This document shows positions 1 through 8,397 of a stretch of DNA of 52,328 nt, in pieces (within the stretch, counting starts at the first letter, position 1; every line of letters begins with the position of its first letter). The notes beneath the pieces are model-generated. The model saw only the letters and a program-made list of their open reading frames with translations. It did not search any database and was not told the DNA's origin. Source of the stretch: an uncultured Pelagibacteraceae bacterium (GTDB lineage: Bacteria; Pseudomonadota; Alphaproteobacteria; Pelagibacterales; Pelagibacteraceae); contig CACFUX010000005.1 in NCBI GenBank assembly GCA_902569615.1, positions 1 through 52,328 of the forward strand. The letters are read 5' to 3'. A program made the position numbers and the translations under genes.

Positions 1-149
1 CTCCAATTAAAATTGACATCTCTCTTAGGCGACCCCTCAGGATTTCTAAAAGTTCCATCTGGCATGTGATGATAAGGCTTATTATCCATAGCTAACAATG
101 CATTGTTATAAACAAAAATAATAAATAAAAAACTTAAAATTTTCATCAT
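1..149 (-). CDS. Secreted protein, N-terminal fragment (possibly MBL-fold hydrolase); runs off left edge
   Basis: Only the first ~49 codons are present; the gene continues beyond the left edge. There are two adjacent ATG codons (149 and 146). The translation has a lysine followed by a hydrophobic stretch (LSFLFIIFVYNNALLA) that looks like a signal peptide. The mature start holds a polar motif, PYHHMPDGTFRNP. That kind of His/Asn/Pro-rich opening is seen in secreted metallo-beta-lactamase-fold hydrolases of the NAPE-PLD/UlaG type, but the diagnostic HxHxDH motif would lie outside the window, so the family is a guess. It follows purK on the same strand after 13 bases and may be the last gene of the purEK transcript. 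Confidence 0.5.
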   Translation of the reverse strand, partial: MMKILSFLFIIFVYNNALLAMDNKPYHHMPDGTFRNPEGSPKRDVNFNW

Positions 150-162
150 TAAGATTATTTTA

Positions 163-1206
163 CTATTCTATTATAGTTAAATGACCCATTTTTCTTTTTT
201 CTTTTATTGTCTTTTTTAAATAATCAAAGAAAAATTCATTATCTTTTAGTTTTTTGTTTTTATAAACGAGAATATCATCACCTAATAAATTTATCATTTT
301 TGCGTTATATATTTTTTTTGTTTCAATTTTTTCTAAATTACATACAGCCCTTATATGATTTTCAAATTGACTAATATTATAAGCATTAATTGTAAGATGT
401 CCTGAATTATGGACCCTTGGTGCAATTTCATTAACATATAAGTTTTCATTTTTATCTATAAAATATTCAACACACATAGTTCCAATATAGTTAAGTTCTT
501 CAGCAATATACTTTGCCCATTTAATTGATTGATTATATAAATTTTGATCTATTTCTGCGGGCACTTTTGAATATTTTAATATTTGATCTTCATGAATATT
601 TTCTATTGGATCATATACCTCATATTTTTCTGGTCCAAATCTAGTTATTATTACAGAAATTTCTTTTTTAAGTTTAACTAATTTTTCAAAAATATAATCA
701 TTATCAAAATCTATTTTTAAATTATCTAACTCTTTTTCACTTTCAATTTTATACTGACCTTTTCCATCATAGCCCAAAGTACAAGTTTTAAGTAAACCAG
801 GAATAAAGTCTTGCGCGGATTTAAGTTCACCTTCATTTTTTATTGAAATGTATGAAGTGGTTCTAATATTATTTTTATTTAAAAAATCTTTTTCGTTAAT
901 TCTATTTTGGACAATCTTATTTATTTGAGGTTTAGGATTTACTTTTTTTATTTCATCAATTTTTTTTAGTACATCATAATGGATATTTTCAAATTCAAAT
1001 GTTATAAATTCAACTTTATTACAGAATTCTTGAATTTTTACATCATTATCGTATTTACTAAAAATAAATTCATCAGCAAATGATTGTGCTGGGGCATCTT
1101 TATCATCTGATATTACAACTGATTTTATATTTAATTTTTTTGCGGCCGAACACAACATGCTTCCTAATTGTCCACCGCCAATTATTCCGATAGAAGTATT
1201 CGACAT
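163..1206 (-). CDS. purK: N5-carboxyaminoimidazole ribonucleotide synthase PurK
   Basis: ATP-grasp ligase of de novo purine synthesis. It converts AIR, ATP and bicarbonate to N5-CAIR in the cytoplasm, and PurE next door uses the product. The N-terminal GGGQLG loop is at residues 10-15. The ATP-grasp lid/glycine-rich segment TLGYDGKGQ lies near residue 145, and the metal/phosphate-binding NEIAPRVHNSGH motif near residues 259-270. The length of 347 aa is close to the family norm. The start ATG is 5 bases after the purE stop, so the two are almost certainly co-transcribed and translationally coupled. Confidence 0.96.
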   Translation of the reverse strand: MSNTSIGIIGGGQLGSMLCSAAKKLNIKSVVISDDKDAPAQSFADEFIFSKYDNDVKIQEFCNKVEFITFEFENIHYDVLKKIDEIKKVNPKPQINKIVQNRINEKDFLNKNNIRTTSYISIKNEGELKSAQDFIPGLLKTCTLGYDGKGQYKIESEKELDNLKIDFDNDYIFEKLVKLKKEISVIITRFGPEKYEVYDPIENIHEDQILKYSKVPAEIDQNLYNQSIKWAKYIAEELNYIGTMCVEYFIDKNENLYVNEIAPRVHNSGHLTINAYNISQFENHIRAVCNLEKIETKKIYNAKMINLLGDDILVYKNKKLKDNEFFFDYLKKTIKEKRKMGHLTIIE

Positions 1207-1211
1207 TTTAT

Positions 1212-1703
1212 TTATCTTGGTTTCTTTTTAACAGAGGCGCTTTGTTTAGTACGCCATGTGCTTAAGTTTTTTTTTACTTTTTTATCACTTAAGGCAATTA
1301 TAGAAGCTGCTAATAAAGCAGCATTTATTGCCCCGTCATCACCAATAGCTACTGTACCTACAGGAATTCCTTTTGGCATTTGAGCAATTGATAATAAACT
1401 ATCTAAACCCTTTAATTTTTTACTTTCTATTGGTACTCCAATTACTGGTATTGGTGTAAGAGCGGCAATCATTCCAGGCAAATGAGCAGATCCTCCAGCT
1501 CCAGCTATAATCACTGAAACCTTATTTTTTTCTGCCATTTTTGCATATTTAAACATTCTATCCGGTGTTCTATGTGCAGAAACAATTTTTATTTCAAATT
1601 TTACTTTTAAAATTTTAAGAACATTTTGACACAGTTTCATTGTTTTGAAATCAGACTGACTTCCCATTACAATTGAAACTTTATGTATATTATTTGCAGG
1701 CAT
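1212..1703 (-). CDS. purE: N5-carboxyaminoimidazole ribonucleotide mutase PurE
   Basis: Class I PurE, which moves the carboxyl group of N5-CAIR to give CAIR. The substrate-binding GSQSD motif is at residues 14-18, followed by SAHRTP and the glycine-rich [12 protein letters not shown] segment, in the canonical order. The length of 163 aa is normal, with a short basic C-terminal tail. It is the first gene of a purE-purK unit on the minus strand. The ~110-base gap to the divergent thioredoxin-like gene must hold its promoter, but no clear -35/-10 pair stands out. Having both PurE and PurK implies the two-step bacterial route. Confidence 0.96.
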   Translation of the reverse strand: MPANNIHKVSIVMGSQSDFKTMKLCQNVLKILKVKFEIKIVSAHRTPDRMFKYAKMAEKNKVSVIIAGAGGSAHLPGMIAALTPIPVIGVPIESKKLKGLDSLLSIAQMPKGIPVGTVAIGDDGAINAALLAASIIALSDKKVKKNLSTWRTKQSASVKKKPR

Positions 1704-1812
1704 ATGAATTAACTAATGAACAATTATTTTAGTTATTTCAAATTAAATTAAATATTTCAATAAAATTAGTAATGTAAGTGTAAATACAATAAAAAATATG
1801 TTATCTTGTTTT

Positions 1813-2184
1813 ATGAAGAAAATATTGACTTTTTTTATACTATTTATTTCTACAGCTACTTTTGCAGAAGAATATAAATCAAACTTTAATATTGAAAAGT
1901 TTAATTTAGCTCAAAATGAAGGAAAAGTTATAGTTGTGCATTCATGGAACAAATCCTGCAATACTTGTTCAAAACAGAAACCAATACTTTTAAAAGCTAA
2001 AAAAGAATTTCAAGATGTAATTTTTATGAATTTTGAGCAAAACAAAAGTAAAAATATAGCAAATTTATTAAAAATTGACTACTGGACTACAATAGTTATT
2101 TACAAAGGTAATGATGAGCTAGCAAGAGAAATTGGACTGTATAAAGAAAATGATATTTATAATCTTATAAAAAAAGGTATCTAG
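1813..2184 (+). CDS. Periplasmic thioredoxin-like protein
   Basis: Small exported protein of ~123 aa. From the ATG at 1813 it begins with a good signal peptide (MKKILTFFILFISTATFA), which is why this start is preferred over the in-frame ATG at 1798, which would add five residues. The mature part has thioredoxin-fold character: a beta strand (KVIVVHSWNKSC), a CNTCSK sequence in the active-site position (CxxC), and a later region resembling the Trp/Thr substrate-binding loop. The cis-proline before that loop is not obvious. It is probably a thiol-disulfide or stress-related protein. No SD is visible. It precedes the M19 dipeptidase unit by 28 bases and may share its transcript. Confidence 0.72.
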   Translation: MKKILTFFILFISTATFAEEYKSNFNIEKFNLAQNEGKVIVVHSWNKSCNTCSKQKPILLKAKKEFQDVIFMNFEQNKSKNIANLLKIDYWTTIVIYKGNDELAREIGLYKENDIYNLIKKGI

Positions 2185-2212
2185 TCTAAAGTTATTTAAA
2201 TATTAAATATAA

Positions 2213-3178
2213 ATGAACTATAAAATTGACAATCTTCAATATTGCAACTGGTCTAGGGAAATATTTCAAATAAACAGAGAAGCAAAACTGGATGCTGTTC
2301 ATGTTACGATAGTTTATCATGAAGATTATAAGGAATTATTAAAAAGAATAGAAGAATGGAATAAGCATTTTACAGAAAATTCTGATCTAATTTTTCATGG
2401 AAGAAATTATAAAGATATAGAAAAGGCTAGAGAACAAAATAAGACTGCAATTTTTTTCGGTTTTCAAAATTGTTCACCAATTGAGGATGACATAAATTTA
2501 ATTGAAAAAGTACATCAACTAGGATGTAGATTTATGCAACTTACATATAACAATCAATCTCTTCTAGCCACTGGTTGCTATGAAAAAATAGATAGTGGAG
2601 TGACTAATTTTGGAAAAGAAGCAATTAAAGAAATGAATAGAATTGGAATAGTAATTGACATGTCTCACTCAGCAGAAAAAAGTACATTTGATGCAATTGA
2701 ACTTAGTGAAAAACCAATAGCAATAACTCATGCTAATCCTTTATTTTGGCATAAGGCAATAAGAAATAAATCAAATGATCTTTTGAAAGCTCTTGCTGAA
2801 AGTGGAGGTATGCTTGGACTATCACTATATCCTCATCATTTAAAAGATGGAACAAATTGTAATTTAGAAAGTTTCTGCCAAATGACAGCTAAAACTGCAG
2901 AAATGATTGGAGTAGAAAATATAGGTATTGGCTCTGATCTATGTTTAAAACAGCCTGACAAAATAGTTGAATGGATGAGGAATGGAACATGGACAAAAAC
3001 AAAAAATTATGGAGAAGGTTCAAAAAATAAATCAGGTTTTCCAAAACAACCCGAGTGGTTTATTGATGCACGTGGATTTAAAAATTTAGAAGAAGGATTA
3101 AAAAAAATTGGTTTTAATAATACAGAAGTAGAAGGAATTTTAGGTAATAATTGGTATAATTTTTATAAAAATATTTAA
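2213..3178 (+). CDS. Peptidase M19 (membrane/renal dipeptidase) homologue with altered metal site
   Basis: 321-aa cytoplasmic TIM-barrel protein of the M19 family, whose usual members cleave dipeptides with two zinc ions. Family landmarks are clear: the GVTNFGKEAIKEMNRIG helix, IDMSHS (His152), AITHANP (His173), and GSDL near residues 240-243. Several usual ligands are changed. The N-terminal HxD metal motif is absent (the region reads QYCNWSR), the bridging Glu is replaced (GFQN, Gln85), and the LTHN histidine is Tyr (LTYN, residues 110-113). It may therefore bind one metal or have a different reaction. There is no signal peptide. The next gene starts 1 base after its stop, implying tight co-expression with the unknown 549-aa and DUF3726 proteins. 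Confidence 0.85.
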   Translation: MNYKIDNLQYCNWSREIFQINREAKLDAVHVTIVYHEDYKELLKRIEEWNKHFTENSDLIFHGRNYKDIEKAREQNKTAIFFGFQNCSPIEDDINLIEKVHQLGCRFMQLTYNNQSLLATGCYEKIDSGVTNFGKEAIKEMNRIGIVIDMSHSAEKSTFDAIELSEKPIAITHANPLFWHKAIRNKSNDLLKALAESGGMLGLSLYPHHLKDGTNCNLESFCQMTAKTAEMIGVENIGIGSDLCLKQPDKIVEWMRNGTWTKTKNYGEGSKNKSGFPKQPEWFIDARGFKNLEEGLKKIGFNNTEVEGILGNNWYNFYKNI

Positions 3179-3179
3179 T

Positions 3180-4829
3180 ATGCAAGCACAATTAAGAGAC
3201 CCAAAAACTATTATGAAATTATCTAGGCTTGGATCGTTTCATCAATCAAAACTATCATTTCTAAGATCATTTTTAAAAGAATTTAAAGATTGGAAGTATA
3301 ATAATGATTTATTTGATTTAGATGAAAATGGTTATGGAAGAGCTGTTTATTCTTTTTCAAAAGAAAATAAAACCTACTCGTTAATTTGTTTTGCTAACAA
3401 AATAAATCCTAATGAAAGATCAGATAGGGTAATTGCTACAAAATGGGATGCAGCCTTTGTATTACATGATGGTGTTCCTTCAAAAAAAGACATAGAAAGA
3501 CTTGAGCAAAATGTTCCTAAACAAGAAGTGGGAAGGCTTTCTTATAAAGAATTGACTCTTTCAAGAGCAAATAAATCTGTTAGAGTTTTCGACCATGTTG
3601 TAGAAAGTCTTTCAAATGGAAATCAGCCAGATAAAGAATTCTTATCAAAAATTGGATATTTATATAGAACTACAGCAGTGTACGGATCAGGAAAATTTGG
3701 TTTAGCAGATAGGTTTAGAATTAAAAATAGAGAAGAGATTTGCGGGCCATTTAGATTAGAGATGATGCTAGTCTATTTAGTTAGACAATTTACATTTGAC
3801 CAAGTCAATCATATAGCAAAGCATAAAAATTCAAAAAAATTTGTTCCTTTAGATAAAGAAATTTCAAGAAATTTGGGAATAGGAAATTCAACTGGACTTG
3901 GTATGGCTCCTTTTATTGTAAATCATCCTACACTTTTAAATAATTGGATACTTGCTAGAGAAAATGCTTTAAAAAAAGTTAGAGAAATTAAAAATATAAA
4001 AAAAGAAGATTTTGAAACTTTCATTAATTGTCTTAAAAAATCAATAAAGAATATTACCTCTTGGAATACTGAAAGTGAGTTCCAAAAAAAAAAAATTAAA
4101 CAATTAATGATAGATCTAAATAAATTATTAGTTTTTATTGAAGATTTTAATTTTCAAAGTGATTATGGATTTAATAAACTTTATTTATGGGTTGAAGAAA
4201 ATTTAGATCTGGAATGCTCAGAATATGTTGTTTCAATGATGTTTGAGCCATATGATTCTATTATTGATCCATTGATAAAAAAAATGAGCTCTGAAGAAGA
4301 AAAATTTTTCAATATACCAGGAGAAAGAACAGTTCAGGACCTAAGAAATATATTAGAAGAAAAATACTCTGGAATATTAAAATTAGATTTTGAAAAAAAG
4401 GAGAATAATGAAAATTTTTGGTTTATTTCAAAAAATAAAGAAGAACCAAGATTAGCCAATAGATATAATGAAAAAGGATCTGAACTAGAGCAACCTTTGG
4501 CAATAGCGAGGGATATCAAAAGACTATATGAAAGGATATCAAATCAAAAAAACAGTTTAAATATTGGAAAGTTTTTAATTGAAAATAATGATCTTAGACA
4601 TGTAGTAAGAAGGGCATTTATAATAGAAAAATTTCCTTACTCAGAAATTCAAGACAATATAATTGGTTCAAATTTAATACCAATTGATATGTTACGATTG
4701 AAACTTTCATTTTTTGGAGCCATAAAATTTGATCCAAGATCAGATAAGTGGCTGAGGATTTGTATGTTCCAAGGGGCACCTCTACCAAATGAACTAAAAA
4801 ACTTTAATGATTATTGGGTTTATAATTAA
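3180..4829 (+). CDS. Uncharacterised 549-aa cytoplasmic protein
   Basis: I do not recognise this family. The protein is soluble, with no signal peptide or membrane segment. It opens with RLGSFHQSKLSFLRSFL, has a distinctive glycine/aromatic region near residue 165 (YRTTAVYGSGKFGLADRF), and a mixed alpha/beta C-terminal part ending in a Trp-rich sequence (KWLRICMFQGAPLPNELK). The middle is charged and probably helical. It sits 1 base after the M19 homologue and 6 bases before the DUF3726 gene, so the three should act together. From memory, long proteins of this kind also sit beside M19 dipeptidases and DUF3726 genes in other alphaproteobacteria; I could not verify this. No catalytic motif is assignable. 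The reading frame is intact and codon use matches the neighbours. Confidence 0.85.
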   Translation: MQAQLRDPKTIMKLSRLGSFHQSKLSFLRSFLKEFKDWKYNNDLFDLDENGYGRAVYSFSKENKTYSLICFANKINPNERSDRVIATKWDAAFVLHDGVPSKKDIERLEQNVPKQEVGRLSYKELTLSRANKSVRVFDHVVESLSNGNQPDKEFLSKIGYLYRTTAVYGSGKFGLADRFRIKNREEICGPFRLEMMLVYLVRQFTFDQVNHIAKHKNSKKFVPLDKEISRNLGIGNSTGLGMAPFIVNHPTLLNNWILARENALKKVREIKNIKKEDFETFINCLKKSIKNITSWNTESEFQKKKIKQLMIDLNKLLVFIEDFNFQSDYGFNKLYLWVEENLDLECSEYVVSMMFEPYDSIIDPLIKKMSSEEEKFFNIPGERTVQDLRNILEEKYSGILKLDFEKKENNENFWFISKNKEEPRLANRYNEKGSELEQPLAIARDIKRLYERISNQKNSLNIGKFLIENNDLRHVVRRAFIIEKFPYSEIQDNIIGSNLIPIDMLRLKLSFFGAIKFDPRSDKWLRICMFQGAPLPNELKNFNDYWVYN

Positions 4830-4835
4830 TTAATT

Positions 4836-5447
4836 ATGAAAACTTTAAGCGAAATAGACACTACATCAAAGAGAGCCACAAAGGCCGTAGGATTTTCCTG
4901 GGGTATTGCAGAGGAAGTTGGAAAAAATATGAAATTGTTAGAGCTGTTTGGTTTATCAGGAATAAAAAATCTTAACAAATATTTGCAAGATTATAAAAAA
5001 AAACAATTTGAAAAAATTACTTTAATTAATGAAATTAATGAAAGTAAAAAAAATCCTTTTTGTCCAATTATACTAGGAACAAACTTTATTGATCAGGTTA
5101 ATTTAATGGATAAGAAAAAAAATATCAAAATACACAATTTAGCCTTCCCAGTATTATTCTTACCATTTGTTAGTAGAGCGTCAGAAGTAATTGGAAAAAG
5201 AATTTTTTTGAAATTAGATGATAAAGAATTTTTATTTAATTTAAATCAATCAATTTATTCCAACTATCTTAAAAACGAAATTTTAGAAAATAGTAGATCA
5301 ATCAGTATTGATTTTATTGAAAATACTAATTCATTTTCAGAAGCTGAGTGGAATGAAATTTATAAATTATCCGAAGATACTTTTGTAGAAGAGAGTGATT
5401 CATTAAAGATGGGAGCTGCTGGTGCAGGCTTAACTGATAATGATTGA
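4836..5447 (+). CDS. DUF3726 family protein
   Basis: 203-aa protein whose ends match the DUF3726 family as I remember it: an N-terminal SEIDTTSKRATKAVGFSWGI-like segment followed by AEEVG, and a C-terminus ending in GAAGAGLTDND, the family's conserved GAGxGLTDND tail. There is no signal peptide or membrane helix. The function of the family is unknown. The gene lies 6 bases after the 549-aa gene and overlaps the next small ORF by 8 bases, so it belongs to the M19 unit. The conserved Gly-Ala-Gly-Asp tail might take part in binding or catalysis in a complex with the partners (inference). Confidence 0.8.
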   Translation: MKTLSEIDTTSKRATKAVGFSWGIAEEVGKNMKLLELFGLSGIKNLNKYLQDYKKKQFEKITLINEINESKKNPFCPIILGTNFIDQVNLMDKKKNIKIHNLAFPVLFLPFVSRASEVIGKRIFLKLDDKEFLFNLNQSIYSNYLKNEILENSRSISIDFIENTNSFSEAEWNEIYKLSEDTFVEESDSLKMGAAGAGLTDND

Positions 5448-5601
5448 TGATAAAGAAAAAAACAAAAAAATTGAAAAAGAGCTAGATAATATTTGTGAAG
5501 AATGTAAATATATTGACGAAAGTGTTACTGAAAATTTAATTCTTTTAGGGTATAAGCTATGCAATTCATGCAAAACATCGAAAACTTTATTTCCTCTTTA
5601 A
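5440..5601 (+). CDS. Small 53-aa protein with two CxxC motifs (putative zinc ribbon)
   Basis: The ATG at 5440 overlaps the end of the DUF3726 gene by 8 bases and opens a 53-codon frame ending in TAA at 5599-5601. The translation has an acidic/lysine-rich N-terminal helix, CEEC at residues 19-22 and CNSC at residues 41-44, a spacing that suits a four-Cys zinc ribbon. Its coupling to DUF3726, the motif pair and the intact frame argue that it is real. It may be a metal-binding accessory subunit of the M19 unit (inference). It converges with the Yip1 gene, and the stop codons overlap by 4 bases. An alternative ATG at 5447 is out of frame and terminates quickly. Confidence 0.72.
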   Translation: MIDDKEKNKKIEKELDNICEECKYIDESVTENLILLGYKLCNSCKTSKTLFPL

Positions 5602-6143
5602 GTTATATTACTTATTGGCAAAGCGTCCATTCTGCTCATTACAAAAGAAATAGATAAAAAAGCTAAAATTAGAAAAGACAAAAATACTATACCGAAAGCT
5701 TTAAAACTAGATTTTAAATTCAAAACTTGTTTCGTTGCAATAATTAAAGAAGCGAAAATCCAAAACTGTGTCAAAAATATAATAGGAACTACAAACTCTG
5801 GCACCACAGCAAAAAATCTTAATAATCCTGGAGCATGTGCATATCCAACTGCAATAAGTATCTTCCTAAAAGTTACTTTTGATTCTTTATCCGAAAATAA
5901 TTTAACTCCGATAACATAAATAAAAATTGCCCAAATCAACCATGTGAAAATAGCAGTTAATCCTGATATACCAATTGATGTTTTAACAAATGAATTTGCA
6001 GCTACAGCTCCTGCAACACCATCTAAAATCATTATTAAACCTGCGAAATATATTCCCGCTTCTCCAAAAAATTTATTATCGCTATATAAAGATCTATCAA
6101 GTTTTATTGAACTAAAAACAATACTTAAAAATTGTGCAAACAT
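5598..6143 (-). CDS. Yip1-family integral membrane protein
   Basis: 181-aa protein with about five hydrophobic membrane segments (roughly residues 28-52, 57-82, 93-115, 118-137 and 149-168) and the arrangement of the bacterial Yip1 domain (PF04893). The first segment carries small residues (GVAGAVAA), and a conserved amphipathic turn, ILIAVGYAHAPGLLRFF, follows the second helix pair. The biochemical role in bacteria is not established; the location is the inner membrane. It is the last minus-strand gene before the convergent M19 unit and is separated from the upstream DmdA-like gene by ~110 bases that include a hairpin, so it is probably a separate transcript. Confidence 0.75.
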   Translation of the reverse strand: MFAQFLSIVFSSIKLDRSLYSDNKFFGEAGIYFAGLIMILDGVAGAVAANSFVKTSIGISGLTAIFTWLIWAIFIYVIGVKLFSDKESKVTFRKILIAVGYAHAPGLLRFFAVVPEFVVPIIFLTQFWIFASLIIATKQVLNLKSSFKAFGIVFLSFLILAFLSISFVMSRMDALPISNIT

Positions 6144-6217
6144 ATTTTAAATTTAAATTATAAACATTTTTAAACTAATAAAAGAAGATTTTATTAAATT
6201 ATTTAAATATATTAAGA

Positions 6218-6242
6218 TAGGGGAAATAATTAATTTCCCCTA
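6218..6242 (-). terminator. Hairpin after the DmdA-like gene
   Basis: A perfect 10-bp inverted repeat (TAGGGGAAAT / ATTTCCCCTA) with a 5-nt loop lies 10 bases past the stop of the minus-strand DmdA-like gene. The following U-tract is weak, so it may end the transcript or stabilise its 3' end. Confidence 0.6.
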
Positions 6243-6252
6243 CTAAATATTA

Positions 6253-7611
6253 TTATCCTTTACTTACTTCTCTAGTGTTTGCGTTAAATGACTCTTTAAA
6301 TGGAATATCAACAATAACTGCATCGACAGGAACCCCTGCTTTTTCAGAATACTTTTCAGGTAAATGTACTTTATATTTAGTTCCAACTTTACCTTTAGGA
6401 AAACCATTTGCATTTAAGGTACCATCAAAAGGCACATAACCCATTGCTATATTTGTTTTCTTTTCGGGGTGATACCAAGGAGATGTTATAAACCCAACAG
6501 GATCTCCTCCATCTGCATTTGATATTAACCAAAAATCTGGTGCGTAATCTTCAATAGGTTTTCCTCCAAGTTCAAAACCTACAAGTTGAAGTTTATAAGG
6601 TTTTTTGCCCTCTTTAATTTCAGCGCCCATCTTTTCCAAAGCAGCTTTACCGACATAGTCTGCTTTCTTATTCCACTCACCTTTTCCAGAAAGTGAAACT
6701 TGATATCCTAAATTGCATTGAAATGGATTATGTTGCATATCCATGTCTTGGCCCCAAGAAAGAATTCCTGCTTGAATTCTTCTATGGTGAGCAGGAGCAA
6801 TAACCATTAACTTATGTTTTTTACCTGCATCTAAAACTGCATTCCACATATCATCTGCATATAAAGTTGCATTTCTTAAATAAATTTCATATCCAGCTTC
6901 ACCTGAAAATCCAGACTGTGAAATTACACAACTTCTTCCACCAATTTTTGCTTCGGCTAGTCCATAAAACGGCATATTATCTAAATCAAACTGATCTCCA
7001 CATAGATCTTTCATTAAAGCTTTAGATTTTGGACCTTGAATTTGAACAGGACAAGCATCAATTTCTTCAATTGTACAATTAAATCTACCATCAGCATTAA
7101 CACCTTGAAGATACATACCTATATCTGAGTCTGATAATGAAAACCAAAATTCATCTTTTGAAATTCTTAAAAGAATTGGATCATTTAAAACTCCACCATA
7201 AGCATTACATAATATTACATATCTTGCTCTCATAGGTGATATTTTTGTAGCATCTCTAGTAATTACATAATCAGTAAATTTTTCTGCATCGGGACCTTTA
7301 ACTCTTATTTGCCTTTCAACAGCAACGTTCCACATTGTAACATGATTAACAATTGCATCATATTCTACCATTGCTCCACCGTCCTCTGGCTTTACATATC
7401 CTCTAGGATGATAAATACGATTGTAAACCGTTGCCCTCCAACATCCTGCCTGCATTGATAAATGCCAGTAAGGTGATTTTCTTACTCTTGTTGAAATTAA
7501 CATTTCAACTTTAGTAGGACCACTTTGTCTTAAATTATATGGAACTTCACGATCAGATTGATCAACTGAAGTTACGTGCTTTAGTTTAGTATAGTCAAAT
7601 TCATTAGACAT
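6253..7611 (-). CDS. DmdA/GcvT-like aminomethyltransferase-family protein, probable folate-dependent demethylase
   Basis: 452-aa member of the GcvT (glycine cleavage T)/DmdA superfamily, which transfers methyl or aminomethyl groups to tetrahydrofolate. Family features include VNHVTMWNVAVERQIRVKG near residue 90, the YGGVLNDPILL strand-turn, VQIQGPKSKALM, SGFSGEAGYEIY and the C-terminal barrel (PVGFITSP). It resembles DMSP demethylase DmdA in the central region but is about 80 residues longer with a different N-terminus, so I do not call it DmdA. It overlaps the MTHFR-like gene by 8 bases and follows a betaine-type ABC transporter. The likely job is methyl transfer from an imported betaine or sulfonium compound to THF (inference). 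It could instead act on an aromatic or amine substrate. Confidence 0.8.
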   Translation of the reverse strand: MSNEFDYTKLKHVTSVDQSDREVPYNLRQSGPTKVEMLISTRVRKSPYWHLSMQAGCWRATVYNRIYHPRGYVKPEDGGAMVEYDAIVNHVTMWNVAVERQIRVKGPDAEKFTDYVITRDATKISPMRARYVILCNAYGGVLNDPILLRISKDEFWFSLSDSDIGMYLQGVNADGRFNCTIEEIDACPVQIQGPKSKALMKDLCGDQFDLDNMPFYGLAEAKIGGRSCVISQSGFSGEAGYEIYLRNATLYADDMWNAVLDAGKKHKLMVIAPAHHRRIQAGILSWGQDMDMQHNPFQCNLGYQVSLSGKGEWNKKADYVGKAALEKMGAEIKEGKKPYKLQLVGFELGGKPIEDYAPDFWLISNADGGDPVGFITSPWYHPEKKTNIAMGYVPFDGTLNANGFPKGKVGTKYKVHLPEKYSEKAGVPVDAVIVDIPFKESFNANTREVSKG

Positions 7612-8332
7612 ATTTGTTCTCCATCAACCACTTGTTTGTTTCCTTCAAGCCGCCGAATGTATAAATATGGAAAAAATCAGTGTGTGATTTAACCTTTCCA
7701 ATTAAATCATTTGGGTCTCTAGGTTTCATTAAATCTAACGCCTTACTAAAATTAGATTTAAGAAAGTTTAGGGAATTTTTTGCACCAACAATATTAGCAA
7801 ATTTTATTAAGCTTGTTATTTTTAGCGGGCCAGTAATTCCAACATGAACTGGTATTGTTTGTTTAGAAATAAAATCTATGATTGGCTGAGGATCTAATAA
7901 CCATTGAGTTACTATATAATCAGCATAAGGCTTTTTATCTTTCATAGCTTTTTCTAGTTTTGAATCGGATATATCAGGACTCCCATCAGGATGTCCAGCA
8001 ATTCCTATGGTAAAATGCTCAAAATAACCCGTCTCTAAAAGTTGAATTGAGCTATCAAATTTTCCAACAGGGTCTCTGCTACCCCCTATAACCAATGCCT
8101 GTTTGACACCAACGTCTTTACATCTTGAGACATATTCTTTTAGTTGAATGTCACTTTCAATTGATCTTGCAGCAAAATGAGGAATTGGATTACAGCCTTT
8201 TTTAACCAATTCTCCAGCTTTATCAGCTGTTTCTTTAAAGTCTCCACCAGGTAAAAATGTGATATAAACATCCTTTAAATCCGGAAGAGTGTCAATGTCA
8301 GTTTTAGGACCAATTTCTAAAGAAAAATTCAT
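7604..8332 (-). CDS. Methylenetetrahydrofolate reductase-like protein (short form)
   Basis: 242-aa TIM-barrel protein of the MetF family. The substrate/FAD-region signature is seen in PIPHFAARSI (near residue 50), VIGGSRDP, FTIGIAGHPDG, DYIVTQWLLD and PVHVGITGP. It is shorter than E. coli MetF (~296 aa), and such short forms occur beside folate-dependent O/S-demethylases. In this setting it most likely oxidises 5-methyl-THF to methylene-THF to recycle the folate loaded by the DmdA-like partner, whose gene it overlaps by 8 bases (inference). The usual MetF N-terminal segment is shortened. The reaction direction cannot be read from sequence. Confidence 0.82.
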   Translation of the reverse strand: MNFSLEIGPKTDIDTLPDLKDVYITFLPGGDFKETADKAGELVKKGCNPIPHFAARSIESDIQLKEYVSRCKDVGVKQALVIGGSRDPVGKFDSSIQLLETGYFEHFTIGIAGHPDGSPDISDSKLEKAMKDKKPYADYIVTQWLLDPQPIIDFISKQTIPVHVGITGPLKITSLIKFANIVGAKNSLNFLKSNFSKALDLMKPRDPNDLIGKVKSHTDFFHIYTFGGLKETNKWLMENKYV

Positions 8333-8361
8333 TAAAGGATATTTATTTATTTTAAAATGGC

Positions 8362-8385
8362 TGTCTATAAAAATCTATAGAGACA
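8362..8385 (-). other. Small intercistronic hairpin between permease and MTHFR-like gene
   Basis: TGTCTATA pairs with TATAGAGACA (two-base bulge) around a 6-nt loop in the 65-base gap after the proW-like stop. It has no good U-tract, so a processing or stabilising element is as likely as a terminator. Confidence 0.35.
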
Positions 8386-8397
8386 AATTGGTCAGGT

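Noticed and set aside
6253..7611. Calling this gene dmdA (DMSP demethylase)
   Set aside because: Central similarity exists but the protein is about 80 residues longer with a different N-terminus, and the context is a betaine-type transporter.
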